A stretch of 64,000 nt of DNA, from NCBI GenBank assembly GCA_963920635.1, contig OY987301.1, forward strand, positions 21,804,501 to 21,868,500. The letters run 5' to 3'. Below, in pieces: positions 43,486 through 55,628 of the stretch. Each line of letters opens with the position of its first letter. The stretch's first letter is position 1. Position numbers and translations under genes: made by a program. Source of the DNA: Pseudeuparius sepicola. Taxonomy: Eukaryota > Arthropoda > Insecta > Coleoptera > Anthribidae. Under the pieces are notes generated by a model, which was given only the letters and a program-made list of their open reading frames with translations, was not told where the DNA came from and did not search any database.

Positions 43486-45020
43486 AACTGATCGCCGCAA
43501 CCAAAAACCAACTAACGCAAATGCTTAAAATTGTAGAGGAGTTCTCCAGGGACATCGGAATGCTGTTTGGACTGGACAAGTGCCGCACCCTTAATATCAT
43601 CCGGGGAAAGCTCGAACAAAGCGCACACGAGATGCAGGACTGCCAGGAGATCGAAGCAATGAGCAAGGAAGATACATACAAGTATCTCGGGATGAAACAA
43701 GCTCAAATGATAGACCATCGAACAATGAAGACTGATTTAACGAATGAATTCATCAAGAGAGTAAGACAAGTAGTGCGAACTGATCTTAACAGCAGAAATT
43801 TGTTTAAGGCCCTGAACACGTATGCGTGCTCTGTACTCAGCTATTCGAAAACGAAAAGTTAGGACACTACTGACAAAAGCTCATAAACATCATCCCCGTA
43901 GCGCTGTAGAAAGAACAACTCTGCCACGTCAACTAGGAGGAAGAGGATTGGCAGATCTCAGCAAGCAATTGGACCAACAAATATTAAATCTGCGTAATTA
44001 TTTCTACAGGCAGGCCAACAGCTCCACACTACATAGGGCTATATGTGGAGCAGACGTCTCAACACCGCTACGTCTGACGGAACACGAGCGTCAAAATCAC
44101 CACCGAACCGACAACGATAAACTACAGAGGTGGTTGGGGAAGCCGTTGCACGGGAGGCATCCTAATGAGGTTAACCAGGAACATGTCGACAAGTTAGCGT
44201 CGAACTATTGGCTGACCTCGGGACGAATGTTCCCCGAGACGGAAGGCTTCCTACTGGCCATACAAGATCAGGTTATACCAACTCGCAACTACCTAAAATT
44301 CATTGTAGGAGATGCATCGGTAGTGGATGACAGATGCAGATACGGGTGCCCAACTTCAGAAACAATCCAGCACATAACAGGAGGATGTCAGATGTTTGCA
44401 TCAACGGAATATAAGGAACGACACGATTCGGTTGCCAAGATCTTGCACCAGGAACTGGCGGAAAAGCTGCTGCTTGTGCAGGCAGAGAGGGTCCCATATT
44501 ACAACTACACACCTGAGCCTGTTCTTGAGAACAGCAACTACAAGATGTACTGGGATCGTACAGTTCTGACAGATCAACGAGTTGCCCATAACAGACCGGA
44601 CCTTATAATAGTTGATAAAATTTCTAGGCAGACAACTCTAATTGATGTGGCCATCCCGAACAACAACAACCTGCGTGTGAAGCAAGTCGAGAAGATCGCG
44701 ATGTACAGAGATTTAGAAGAACGAATTAGAAGGCAATGGGAAATGGAGAACGTCCAGACGATTCCAATCATCATGTCAACAACTGGTGTTATACCAAAAA
44801 GTTTGCTGAGAAACATCAAGGAGCTGGGTCTAACTGATAGTCTTTACAGGTCCATGCAGAAAGCGGTATGCAGGATCATCCAACAACATCAATGTCACCT
44901 AAGGCCCGATAACATGGCAAGGGTCTCGTCCGAGCCAGATCCTTTTGGAATCCGGGATACCCGGGATCTGAGTGAATGTTCCCCGTAGAGGGAGTGCGAA
45001 TGCCTTTTGGCTAAGTCGAG
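41605..45020 (+). mobile_element. R4/Dong-like copy E, 5'-truncated
   Basis: Begins at GTGTCCATGAATGAATCG, so only the leader and 5' UTR are missing. The N-terminal domain reads through the site where copy A is shifted. Three small deletions damage it: 7 bp at the YMDD box (43469-43475), about 42 bp near 43848, and about 45 bp near 44870. Coding pieces are 41605-43485, 43368-43862 and 43822-44988. Confidence 0.85.
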
Positions 45021-45050
45021 ATAATAATAATAATATTTAAATAAATAAAT
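45021..45050. repeat. TAA microsatellite 6 and AT-rich junction
   Basis: About five TAA units followed by ATTTAAATAAATAAATTTT; the least regular tract. Confidence 0.8.
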
Positions 45051-47255
45051 TTTGTTACCAAAAGACCAGCGGAATACGGATAACCCTGCCAAGTACCGCC
45101 CAATAACCTGCTTGCCTACGCTGTACAAGATAATCACTTCTTGCCTTACGCAGCGAATATATGCTCACTGCGAGCGGAACAACATCATGGCAATGCAGCA
45201 GAAGGGCTGCGCGAAGGGCGCAATGGGATGCAAAGAGCAACTCATCATAGACTCTGTCATCTGCAACCAGGCTCATTCCAAGCAACGAAACCTCCACATG
45301 GCTTATGTGGACTACAAAAAAGCATTTGATTCCGTACCTCACGACTGGCTAACAGGTATCTTAAAGCTGTATAAAATAGATCATCATACAGTTTCCTTTT
45401 TAGAACACGTTATGACAGCCTGGCGCACTAAGATACAACTCAGAACCGCAAGCAGCAACATCGAGACCGACACAATCAACATCCGAAGAGGAATTTTCCA
45501 AGGAGATTCACTCAGTCCACTGCATGGCGATGAACCCTCTATCACATCGGTTGAACTCTACAAAATACGGCTTCGCTATCAAAAGCAACAACGCAGAAGC
45601 GCTCAAGTTGAATCACCTATTATATATGGATGATTTAAAACTGATGGCCGCAACCAAAAACCAACTAACGCAAATGCTTAAAATTGTAGAGGAGTTCTCC
45701 AAGGACATCGGAATGCAGTTTGGACTGGACAAGTGCCGCACCCTTAACATCGTCCGGGGAAAGTTCGAACAAGGCGCACACGAGATGCAGGACGGCCAGG
45801 AGATCGAAGCAATGAGCATGGGAGATACATACAAATATCTCGGGATGAAACAAGCTCAAAGGATAGACCATCGAACAATGAAGATCGATTTAAGGAATGA
45901 ATTCATCAAGAGAGTAAGACAAGTAGTGCGAACTGATCTTAACAGCAGGAATTTGTTTAAGGCCCTGAACACGTATGCGTGCTCTGTACTCAGCTATTCG
46001 TTCGGAATAGTGAATTGGACCAACACGGACATCAACAACCTGCAACGAAAAGTTAGGACACTACTGACAAAAGCTCATAAACATCATCCCCGTAGCGCCG
46101 TAGAAAGAACAACTCTGCCACGTCAACTAGGAGGAAGAGGATTGGCAGATCTCAGCAAGCAATTGGACCAACAAATATTAAATCTGCGTAATTATTTCTA
46201 CAGGCAGGCCAACAGCTCCACACTACATAGGGCTATATGCGGAGCAGACGTCTTAACACCGCTACGTCTGACGGAACACGAGCGTCAAAATCACCACCGA
46301 ACCGACAACGATAAACTACAGAGGTGGTTAGGGAAGCCGCTGCACGGGAGGCATCCTAATGAGGTTAACCAGGAACATGTCGACAAGTTAGCGTCGAACT
46401 ATTGGCTGACCTCGGGACGAATGTTCCCCGAGACGGAAGGCTTCCTACTTGCCATACAAGATCAGGTTATACCAACTCGCAACTACCTAAAATTTATTGT
46501 AGGAGATGCATCGGTAGTGGATGACAGATGCAGATACGGGTGCCCAACTTCAGAAACAATCCAGCACATAACAGGAGGATGTCAGATGTTTGCATCAACG
46601 GAATATAAGGAACGACACGATTCGGTTGCCAAGAGCCTGCACCAGGAACTGGCGGAAAAACTTCTGCTTGTGCAGGAAGAGAGGATCCCATATTACAGCT
46701 ACACACCGGAGCCTGTTCTTGAGAACAGCAATTACAAGATGTACTGGGATCGTACACTTCTGACAGATCAACGAGTTGCCCATAACAGACCGGACCTTAT
46801 AATAGTTGATAAAATTTCTAGGAAGACAACTCTGATTGATGTGGCCATCCCGAACAACAACAACCTGCGTGTGAAGCAAGTCGAGAAGATCGCGAAGTAC
46901 AGAGACTTAGAAGAACGAATTAGAAGGCAATGGGAAATGGACAACGTTCAGACGATTCCAATCATCGTCTCAACAACTGGTGTCATACCAAAAAGTTTGC
47001 TGAGAAACATCAAAGAGCTGGGTCTAACTGATAATCTTTACAGGTCCATGCAGAAAGCGGTACTACTTGCGACAGCCCGAACCGTCAGGAAATTCATGGG
47101 GAATGCAGGATCGTCCAAGAACATCAATGTCACCTAGGGCCCGATAACATGGCAAGGGTCTCGTCCGAGCCAGATCCTTTTGGTATCCGGGATGCCCGGG
47201 ATCTGAGTGAATGTTCCCCGTAGAGGGAGTGCGAATGCCTTTTGGCTAAGTCGAT
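45051..47255 (+). mobile_element. R4/Dong-like copy F, 5'-truncated
   Basis: Starts inside the reverse transcriptase (LPKDQRNTDNPAKY). An 8-bp deletion near 45522 shifts the frame between motif B (45052-45633) and a 537-codon frame (45524-47137). The latter includes YMDD, the CCHC finger and endonuclease. Its body carries the MDNVQ/TDNLY variants of B and C, but its last codons (GNAGSSKNINVT) and 3' UTR match copy D. Confidence 0.85.
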
Positions 47256-47271
47256 ACAATAATAATAATAA
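47256..47271. repeat. TAA microsatellite 7
   Basis: The terminal tract of the array; it grades into ATTATTATAATATG at the 3' end of the opposite-strand element. Confidence 0.85.
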
Positions 47272-47279
47272 TTATTATA

Positions 47280-48640
47280 ATATGTCTTTATTACAATGAC
47301 CAAATTGGTATGATGATACATATGAAACCAGGGTGGCGATATCCAACAGAGTTGCTCATATATAACCACCCAAATAAACAATCCTTAAAAATATTGTTAA
47401 CAACAAAGAGAAATAAAGAACACAAACCGAAGACAGAAAGAGATTAATTGATTGAATGATTAAGTGTTTACATGAACAAATGATTAAGTGATCCCTTTGA
47501 ACCTCGAATAGATTATGTAATTATTCAGTGGGTCTATTATCAAGTACATATTGTTTGACCATTCTATCAAAAGCATGAGGACTGGGTGCGCAGTTTAAAC
47601 TAGATGGAATAGAGTTGAAAATTTTAATCGCATTGTAAGTGAAGGACTTTTCGAATTGCTTAGTACGGTGTTTAGGTATTACATAAGTATGCCGATTACG
47701 AGTAGAACGGGAATGGAGATCAGAGTTTCTTGTAAGTCTGGAGTACAAGTACTTCGGTTGGGAGGACGCTCTAAGTTTGAATACAAACTTGGCCATTTGT
47801 ATGAAAAACTTTTTCTGTAAGTAGAACCATTTCGACTGTCTGAAAGCACCGGATATGTGGTCAAATTTCCGAATTCCAAAAGAGAACCTTAAACAGGCAT
47901 TTTGAACCATTTGTAGAGAGTGTTTGTCTTTAGCTGTCAAACCAGGCCAGTACACCAATAGACAGTAATTCAAATGTGACAAAATATTGCTATCACACAG
48001 CCTGAGCTTTATATTAGGGTCAAGTAAATCCTTGTGCATGTAGAATAGCTTTAACAGCCCGAAACATCTCCCAATAACCTTACTTATATGTAAGTCAAAG
48101 CGCATATCATCGTTGAATGATAATCCCAAGTTCTTGCAGGACTGAACCGGCTCAATAACACCACCATTCAGCTCCAAACGAAAATTATGATCGTTGTTTA
48201 ACAAAAGCTTGTCTTTTCCAAATATAAGCAATTGCGTCTTGCCCTCGTTCAATACCAGATGGTGAGCATCAGAATAGGCCTTTAGAGTAACTAAGTCTGC
48301 GTTGATATTCTCTGCCGCGCGCTCGCGGGTATCGTAATCAAACGACAGTATCATCTGCATATTGATGCGAGGAACAATGCTTTAAATGATTGGGAAGATC
48401 CGCAGTGTACAAGGAAAACAGCAAAGGCGAGAGAATGCTACCCTGCGGCACCCCTCTACCAACCAACGTATAATCTGAGCTGTGACTCCCGAGTGACTAC
48501 GGTTACCCAAAAAATTATTGAAGAAAGACAGAGCAGAGGGGCCCAGCCCGAAATATTTTAATTTCAATAGTAAAGTGGCGGAGTTAATCGTGTCAAACGC
48601 CTTGCTATAGTCCAAGAAAATGTTGCACCTCAAATGGAAG
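47280..48640 (-). mobile_element. 5'-truncated jockey-like non-LTR retrotransposon
   Basis: The minus-strand element ends at its 3' side with AATAAAGACATATTATAATA against the TAA tract. Its 5' end is lost near 48640 within the reverse transcriptase. FLDYSKAFDTI (motif A) lies in 48382-48633. QYADD lies at 48350-48361 in another frame. The C-terminal frame 47521-48360 (279 codons; SHLNYCLLVYWPGL, LQMVQNACLRF) is typical of the jockey/CR1 group. At least two frame changes make it dead. About 240 nt of 3' UTR follow the stop. Confidence 0.75.
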
Positions 48641-50160
48641 TTTTTTTAATATACACATTATCATTACTAATGTTTTACCTTGTTCACAGGAACTTTTTCG
48701 AAATTTTAAAGTTTTGTTTAATATCGTTGCAACAAACATGAAGTTTGAGATTCCCTAAAAAATTAAAAATCTAAGTTAATTTTACAAATATGCTTGAATT
48801 TGAACAAAGTTGTGCGGAATTGATTTAGTTTTGATTAATTTATGAAAGCGTTTAGGGTGAATGTTAAAAAAAATTTTTTTGGGAAATTATTGATTTTCAA
48901 GAAAAAAAATTTTTTTTCTTAGGGGGCCATGTTTTGGCATTTAGGCATATCTTTTAATTCTAGACAACTTTTCTTAATAACATTTTGCTGAATTTTCTTA
49001 AATAAGGGTACTTTACTCTTGTACATTTTTTATATTTTTTGACCTACCCTGTATGCTGTTTGACTTGCAATCGTTCTAAGTGCGCCTAATATGATTATCG
49101 AACATGCACCAACTTTCGCCAATATTTGTATTTTGGTTGTGCAATTAATAAAAAAAATCACATAGGTATGTTGCACACTTAAATGACCAGTATATTTTGC
49201 TGTGGAAGTTTACATTATAGTCCGGCAGCGGAACCGTTTTTTTTGCCTGAAGTGCGAAATTTGGGACGAAGTTCTTTTTTTAACGGATTCTTGCAGATTT
49301 CTATGTCTATTAACCATATCCGACTGATGACATGCTGGCGTCATTGAGCAATTTGATATACAGGGTATCTCAAATATTAGACAGTAAATATTAGATAATA
49401 TATGGAATTTCTACTCTAAATCTTACTATTTAGCTGTAAAATTGTTGTTATTATTATATTATTGTATAAATTAATTACGTTACAGTTATCATTAATATAC
49501 AAGGTGTTTTAAAAACATGTGTTATGAATTTAAAATATTCATGAATTTCTCTGTATTAGAACATTTCCTATCTAAGTTAAAAAACTAATAAAATTATAAA
49601 AATGGGTATGTTTAGAGATAAAGCTACATGACAGGTACAGGGCGTCTTAAATTTGATGCTCTGTCCACTCTGTAGCCAAATGAGCATTTTGTATACTTAA
49701 ACTCAAAGTTGTACATTAAATTATGTAATTTTTCCCAATTGTGTATAATTATAGGTACACTTCGCCACCAATATGGACATTACTACAATAAAGAAATTAC
49801 GATTTTTTACTTTAGTGTAATTTAATGTACTTAATTTAATGGCATTCGCTACTCGGCATATTATAATATACAGAAATGAGATGAGAATTATGGGGAAGGA
49901 CTAATAGCAATTAGGCCTATGTATAAAACCCTTTTATTGGTTGTTAAATATTTATTTCCTGTGTTATATTACTAGTCCCTCATCCCCTTTCCAAAACTCA
50001 CCTTCTCAGTTTGCGTTTAATATATTTTAATTTTAGTGCTTAAAAGAATGCTTTTTTAATTTATTATATTTATATTAAGAAACAAAAAAAACGCGCTTTT
50101 TCTAAGACTCTAAAGAAATTGCCTCATTGCATTGAATGTTCGTTTTTAATTGAGAAATGT
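48641..50160. other. Unassigned AT-rich stretch with single foldback termini
   Basis: No gene. ACCTACCCTGTATG (about 49043), TACAGGGTATCTC (about 49364) and TACAAGGTGTTTT (about 49499) look like isolated termini of TACAGGGTG-type foldbacks without detectable partners. Confidence 0.4.
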
Positions 50161-50189
50161 AAGTCATTATGTATAATATCATTTTAGCA

Positions 50190-50695
50190 ACCGGTGCGGG
50201 AATGTTATTGTGCACGGGTTGCCACAGCAAACTGTGCGGGAGTGTCATTGTGCAATGCAGATTTAAGAGAAGTAGTTGGAGGCCTTGGAAAACAGCTCGC
50301 GTCTATTTTAGTTGTTTATTTAAACAGCCTTATCGTGTCTTGTGGCACAACTATAATACGGTTTTGTTTTTCAGATACTGCAACTCCAACTGTAAAAAAG
50401 CAGCGGTATTCAGAAGTGACAAACTTTAATTTTAGAGATCACGATTTGTACTGTGGACAAAAGTGCGATTTAGAAAAAATAAAAAAAATCTTCAACGATG
50501 GCTATCGTTCAGAGTCGTGGAAGACAAGAATACGAAAAAGCAATGAAGGAAGCTATTTTACAAACATGTGTGGAACAGAATGATATCTGGGCTGCTGATG
50601 TTCAATTACGATGGGTTGCTGTTACAGTGAATAGTAATGAGTCACCTAAAAAACAGACACTTTGTATACCAGGGAGTCCATTTAAAGGTGGTTAG
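50190..50695 (+). pseudogene. Degraded Cys-rich insect repeat ORF
   Basis: After an acceptor-like TTTGTTTTTCAG (about 50362-50373) the frame reads NFRDHDLYCGQKCDLEKIKK. One frameshift later it reads KEAILQTCVEQNDIWAADVQ. This resembles a repeated insect ORF of unknown function with a YCGxxCD start and a KEsILxxCdeRnDeWaxxVrxR block. Upstream frames (50169-50429, 50194-50370) do not match anything. The frameshift and the missing LHAADARYH-type end mark it as broken. Confidence 0.45.
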
Positions 50696-50699
50696 TGGG

Positions 50700-51880
50700 T
50701 ATTATTGAGAGTACAGTGTGTACAAAATTTGAGGGCGATCAGTTAAACGGTTCTGAAGTTACGAAAAAGTGCCTTCGTGGAGCCGCTTTGAGGAATCATA
50801 GCTCCACATGGGGGACGCTTCACTAAACCTTCATAATTTCTCGAGAGGAATCTGTAATCGCACCCTGTATATTAAAATGCTTATAAAAAGCATGTAGAGC
50901 AGAAAAAGTTGTCTTTCGTTTTTTATAGCTGGTTTAATAAATTAATTAAAAAATAAAAACGATACCGGCCAGGTTCATTTTCGAAAAAATAAACATCAGA
51001 AGTGCAAAATTTAAAGTTTCAAGGTCGAATACTTTACAAACGCTTGAAACAAACATATTACATGTGTATACATCATTGAAACTGTGACAATGAGCAGATT
51101 TCAAATATCGAAAAATATGAAGGGTATTCGATTTAAAGAAACAAAGTTTGGTTTGGCACCGCTTTTCTGAACAACCTGTATAAAAATAAATAAACGCTGA
51201 AAAAAGCTTGCTTTTTTCGTATCTGAAACTTTTTTCCTAACCTCAAAAATATATAAAATAAGGGGGTGTAAAAATATACGTGATCACATGGTACCTATTA
51301 AAAAGACACCCTGTATCTCAAATTGCTCAAGGATGACAGTGTGGATGACAGTTTGTCATCACTTGGATATCAAAACTAGGAGTCCTAGAGATGCCAAATC
51401 CGTTTTGAAAAAAACTTCGTCCCATATTTTTGGGTTTACCCCTGTGGCTGCCGGACTATTAGCTCTTGTGAAACGTTGCAGTTTTGATTGTAAAATAGTG
51501 CGGTAGGTAATGTGTATATCTTTTTTTCTTCTCGTTTGCCTATAGAGCATGTAATTCTAAACAAAAATTGTCTGTAGAGAGTTATTAATAGGTATAATAT
51601 GTTACTGTTTCTCTGCATCCTTTTTAATTTTACTTAATTCGCTTGAACGTGCCAATAGTTTCTTATTTTGTGCGTCGGTTACGTATCTTCACCACTGGTT
51701 GCATAAGGGACTTAACTTTACCACATGATATTATGGCAAGCTATGCGGGTATACCGTGTACCAAATTTGTTTAAAATACCTTTGTCTACTCCTATGCTAG
51801 TAACGTACCTATTAAGTGACAGTTTATAAGTAAATCCATTGTTACAAACACTGACACATAACGACTGTCACGTAATAATA
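50700..51880. other. Unassigned stretch with single foldback termini
   Basis: CGCACCCTGTATATT (about 50861) and CACCCTGTATCTC (about 51307) are isolated termini. No gene recognised; the short frames at 51288-51618 have no signature. Confidence 0.35.
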
Positions 51881-51886
51881 GTATAT

Positions 51887-52009
51887 TATACACTTAGGTT
51901 GAGAAGTGAGCCATTATATACCGAGCTTTTTTATATCCTGAGGCGCGTAGCGCCAAAGGATATAATATGCGAGGTAAATAATTGCCTTCTCAACCGAAGT
52001 GTATATAGA
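51887..52009. repeat. Long imperfect hairpin
   Basis: TATACACTTAGGTTGAGAAG on the left pairs with CTTCTCAACCGAAGTGTATA on the right. The inner blocks TATATCCTGAGGCGC and GCGCCAAAGGATATA pair around a GTA centre. It is likely a palindromic MITE. Confidence 0.7.
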
Positions 52010-52463
52010 ATTTTTTTTACTACTAACATTGAAATATTGCCATATTTTAGTTTATTTTAGTCATTTCTCGCTTTTTTCAAATACTTCGAAATATCAAGTA
52101 GCCTGGGAGTTCAGTAGTTGTCAAGCTGATAAAATGACACTAATCTTTAAATGTCATATTATAGAAAAATTTTCATTATTTACCTAGGTATTTTTTTATT
52201 ATCATTATTTACCTAGGGTGAGAAATATTACTTCTCATTAGAGGAATGAGATAAATAATGGTGATTTCTCAGGTTAGTAGTAAAAAAAATTACGTATCTG
52301 TTCTTAATTAAAACGCAATTATCACGGGTGCCTTGTTAGCGTGGCATCCACGTCACCATAGCAAGTTACCAACATCTAATTGTTGCCTGTCAGATAATCA
52401 GAAGTATAGTTTATCTATTATAATAGTTTTTCTTTCGTCGAAGAAAAATTATAATACAAAACT

Positions 52464-52560
52464 CGAGTTGTAAGCTTATTACATACTCGTGGAATTACAG
52501 TACTCGCCGCTGCGCTGCTCGTGCGCAACTTTTCCACTCATACGTAATAAGCTGTTTACA
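52464..52560. repeat. Imperfect hairpin
   Basis: GAGTTGTAAGCTTATTAC pairs imperfectly with GTAATAAGCTGTTTACAACTC around a GC-rich centre (TCGCCGCTGCGCTGCTCG). Confidence 0.55.
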
Positions 52561-52579
52561 ACTCTCGCTATGTAATATA

Positions 52580-54126
52580 CTATTACTAGCTTAGAAAATA
52601 AAACAAAACAATAAAAAAATAAAACAATATTTTTTAAAAAAACTTTAATGCTCTGTAACGTGGAACTAACATATAATCTGTAACCACATAAATGGATTTC
52701 TTTTCTGAATTCATTTTTTGAACCACGGAAAAAAAATGTTAATCCAGAGCGACAAAATAACGACGATAAAAAAAAAAGTTGTGGGACACGGTGTATACCT
52801 GTCAAAAAAATGAAAGCGTCTATAATCCTCTCACTTAATCTGCAACCGACCAAGCGCATGTGTTTTAATTAAAAGCAAGACAAAGTAAGCCGGCAATACT
52901 CGATAATTTTGAAAGTTTCCTCAGAAATCCCCTCGAAATCCCTCCCCTGTTCCCGTTCCAAGCAATTTTAGTAATGAGAACTTAAATCCGGTCAAGTGGA
53001 GGACTCTATTCCGCAGGATCGGGCCCGTGCGCAGCGCGGACGTAAATATTTAATCGAAACAATGTGAGGACTCGAATCGGTCGTTAGGCGGGAACTCCAC
53101 TAGTTTGGGGATCTTTGCTGCTCGGGGAATAAGAAAATAGTCGGCTGAAGTGCACTTACATCGGATTTTACCGACTATTACCACAGGCTGCGTAAAGCCC
53201 AACGTGTTGCTTAATATGCTTCAGTTTAGGCAGGATTCTTGAGATTTTGTGATAATATAAATATATTATGTAGGAGAGAAGAGGCAGTTCGCCTCAAGTT
53301 TACGAGCCATGACATTATGAGCGGCTATACAGGGTGTCTAAAACTTCAAGAATCTATAGATAATAGGAAACGTCGGAACAGGTATCGAAATCCTAACGGT
53401 TTTCGTTATACAAGGGGTCGAATTTAAACTGCGTCCAAAAAAGTCTGCTGCTATTATTAAAAACTAGGATAGCTTATCGGCACATACCTACATCAAAGTG
53501 CTTTTATTATGAACAATAATTGAACATTTTCCGTTGCAGCATTAATACCCTTTTAAAAAAAGGAGTTTGTGAGATATGTTCATGTTTCATTTGCTCCATA
53601 TGAAACGAAATTGCGCGGTTTGGAAATATTTTTTCAACAAGTCTGTAAAGCTACGTTTTTTCACGAATGCGTGATTTTTGTTAAACAAGCCGTTTTAGCA
53701 CGTCAGAAAAATTAACTTTTCTAAAAATCACCTCCTTCAGCTGGCTGTTGGCTTATCAAATTAGACATGGAAATCAAATAAAATGTCAATATCTAGTTAT
53801 AAAAAAATTGCATAAATATCACGTAAAAATTACTTGAAGCCCATAAGGAAGGTAGGTAGCTTCACCTTGTAGAGTAAGAGGTTTTTATAAGTATAGAGGC
53901 AAGCCAGTTTGATATTATTTTGTCAATCAATTTTGGCCAATCTGACATAGGTCAGATATAGATGTAATAGCGTATGGTACTTAAGTTTTGAGACAAGAAA
54001 AAATGTTGCCATAATCCACACAGTATATACAATCTTATTGTTAAGAAATGGTGTTAAGAGTTGTTCTTTTATACACAGTTTAATTAAATTTGAAAATTTG
54101 TATTTTAAGTTTTGTCTCGAAACTTT
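52580..54126. other. Unassigned stretch with a GC-rich island
   Basis: 52960-53120 is GC-rich (GATCGGGCCCGTGCGCAGCG) with no recognisable frame. TACAGGGTGTCTAAAACTTC at about 53329 is an unpaired foldback terminus. The rest is AT-rich. Confidence 0.35.
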
Positions 54127-54182
54127 CGTTTTATTTATTTATTTATTTAATTATTTATTTATTTTTTTTTATTATTATTATT
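54127..54182. repeat. Low-complexity TTTA/ATT tract
   Basis: TTTATTTATTTATTTA-type repeats grading into ATTATTATTATT. Confidence 0.85.
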
Positions 54183-54339
54183 GTCAATCGTGGAAAAGTC
54201 TCAATAAATAGTGAATGATGTGAACTTAAGAAATATGCTCTTCATATACATTGTGTTTCACGTTGAGTCGAGACAATTCCGTATTTTTTTACCTATATAC
54301 CTACTCGAAGAGCACTATATTTTGAGTTATACCTTTTTG

Positions 54340-54720
54340 AAATAGCCCCATCCCATGGCCTACTGTTATTAAAAGAAGAGCCCCAAATGTCATAAAATCA
54401 TATTAGATATTTTTTAAGAATGAAATGGATAGCGCCATCGAATTGACCATAGTTCAAAACGGTTTGTATAAAATTTCAATACTCTAAGTTATACATGGGG
54501 CCAAATTTCTAAAAAATGGGGTTTTCCGAAGTATCTTGTATAAACCACAGGGCATATTTTAGTGATATATTTTCACGAACTGATTAAGCCTTTCGGTTTT
54601 TGAACTATATGGCCAATTCGATGGCACTATCCATTTTATTCTTTAAAAAATGCCTAATATGGTTTTAGGTTTTTTGGGGGTCTTCTTTTAATAACAGTAG
54701 GCCATGAAATAGGACTAGGC
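54340..54720. mobile_element. Foldback element
   Basis: The left arm about 54340-54475 (CATGGCCTACTGTTATTAAA) and right arm about 54575-54720 are imperfect reverse complements, including the block GCCATCGAATTG. No coding. Confidence 0.65.
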
Positions 54721-55387
54721 TCTAGGCTCTTAGAGTACTACAGGCTAAGAATAGTTTTTAAAAATCAATCCATCTTCCAAAGAAACACACTGTAAATAAG
54801 TTGATGCCATTTTTTATGTAAATGTATGTCTATCTAATTCAGTCCGTTATGTATAAAACAAATTTAAACTTCATAGTAACGCTGGTATGCAATTTAAATG
54901 CAATATCTTCCAACATTGCTCTTACATATTACATTTAAAATTGCCCACGGCACAATTCATAGTTTTTGAAAATTGCACCATAATAAAATTTTTGTCGAAG
55001 CAGCTTATATTATACATACTTCACAAAAACTTTTAATGGCATGCGGCTTTATTACATTTTATCTAAAATATTCATGTAGTTTCATCAGTGCAGCATATTT
55101 CTGGCTGCGGTCGTATTTCGTAATTTTGCTGTACAGTGCGGAACAGTCTTAGGGCTTTTCTCATCAATTTACATCTGAAATATTATTGCATTTAAATTAT
55201 TTAAACGTTGTAGCTGTGATTTTTAGACTGCAAAACAAAATTTTCATAAATCAATTAATTATTTTTTATTGCTTATTGCCTTATTTGTTGGTAGGCAAAG
55301 CTATATTTACCCCAACAAGTAGGTAGTAGTTTAGTTTTAATTTTAGGTTGGTATACTGTATATTAAAATGATCTTTTCTCTTTCCAG
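54721..55387. other. Unassigned stretch upstream of a candidate exon
   Basis: AT-rich. Ends in a pyrimidine tract TCTTTTCTCTTTCCAG. Confidence 0.4.
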
Positions 55388-55438
55388 AGGCTGACTACAC
55401 CCTGGATGAATCCTTTTGGATCGACGAAAGCCCAGCTG
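55388..55438 (+). CDS. Candidate 51-bp host exon
   Basis: A good acceptor (TTTTCTCTTTCCAG) and donor (GTGAGT at 55439) bracket 51 bp that are open in two frames. The more protein-like frame is ADYTLDESFWIDESPA, acidic with aromatic residues. Base composition is more balanced than the surroundings. The length is a multiple of three, as in cassette exons. The family is not recognised and no neighbouring exon was found. Confidence 0.4.
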
Positions 55439-55628
55439 GTGAGTTAAATTAAATTCTAGATTTCTATTTCTTTTCATGATATTTATCAAACCTTTATGTA
55501 GTGGGTAAATGGATAAATACCCTAAAAGGTTTGAAAAACTCAATTTTGGAGTTCGTTTTTATATTCAGGACAGCTGTCCCGCTTCGATCTGAGCGTGTCC
55601 ATCTTTTAACTTTTTTTATTAGGTAAGA

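Noticed and set aside
35592..46879. Many minus-strand frames that recur in every R4-like copy
   Set aside because: They recur only because the sense gene is repeated; their positions track the sense codons and no start or motif supports translation.
52479..52859. 126-codon minus frame
   Set aside because: Hydrophobic and AT-driven in the middle, overlapping a hairpin; no recognisable family.
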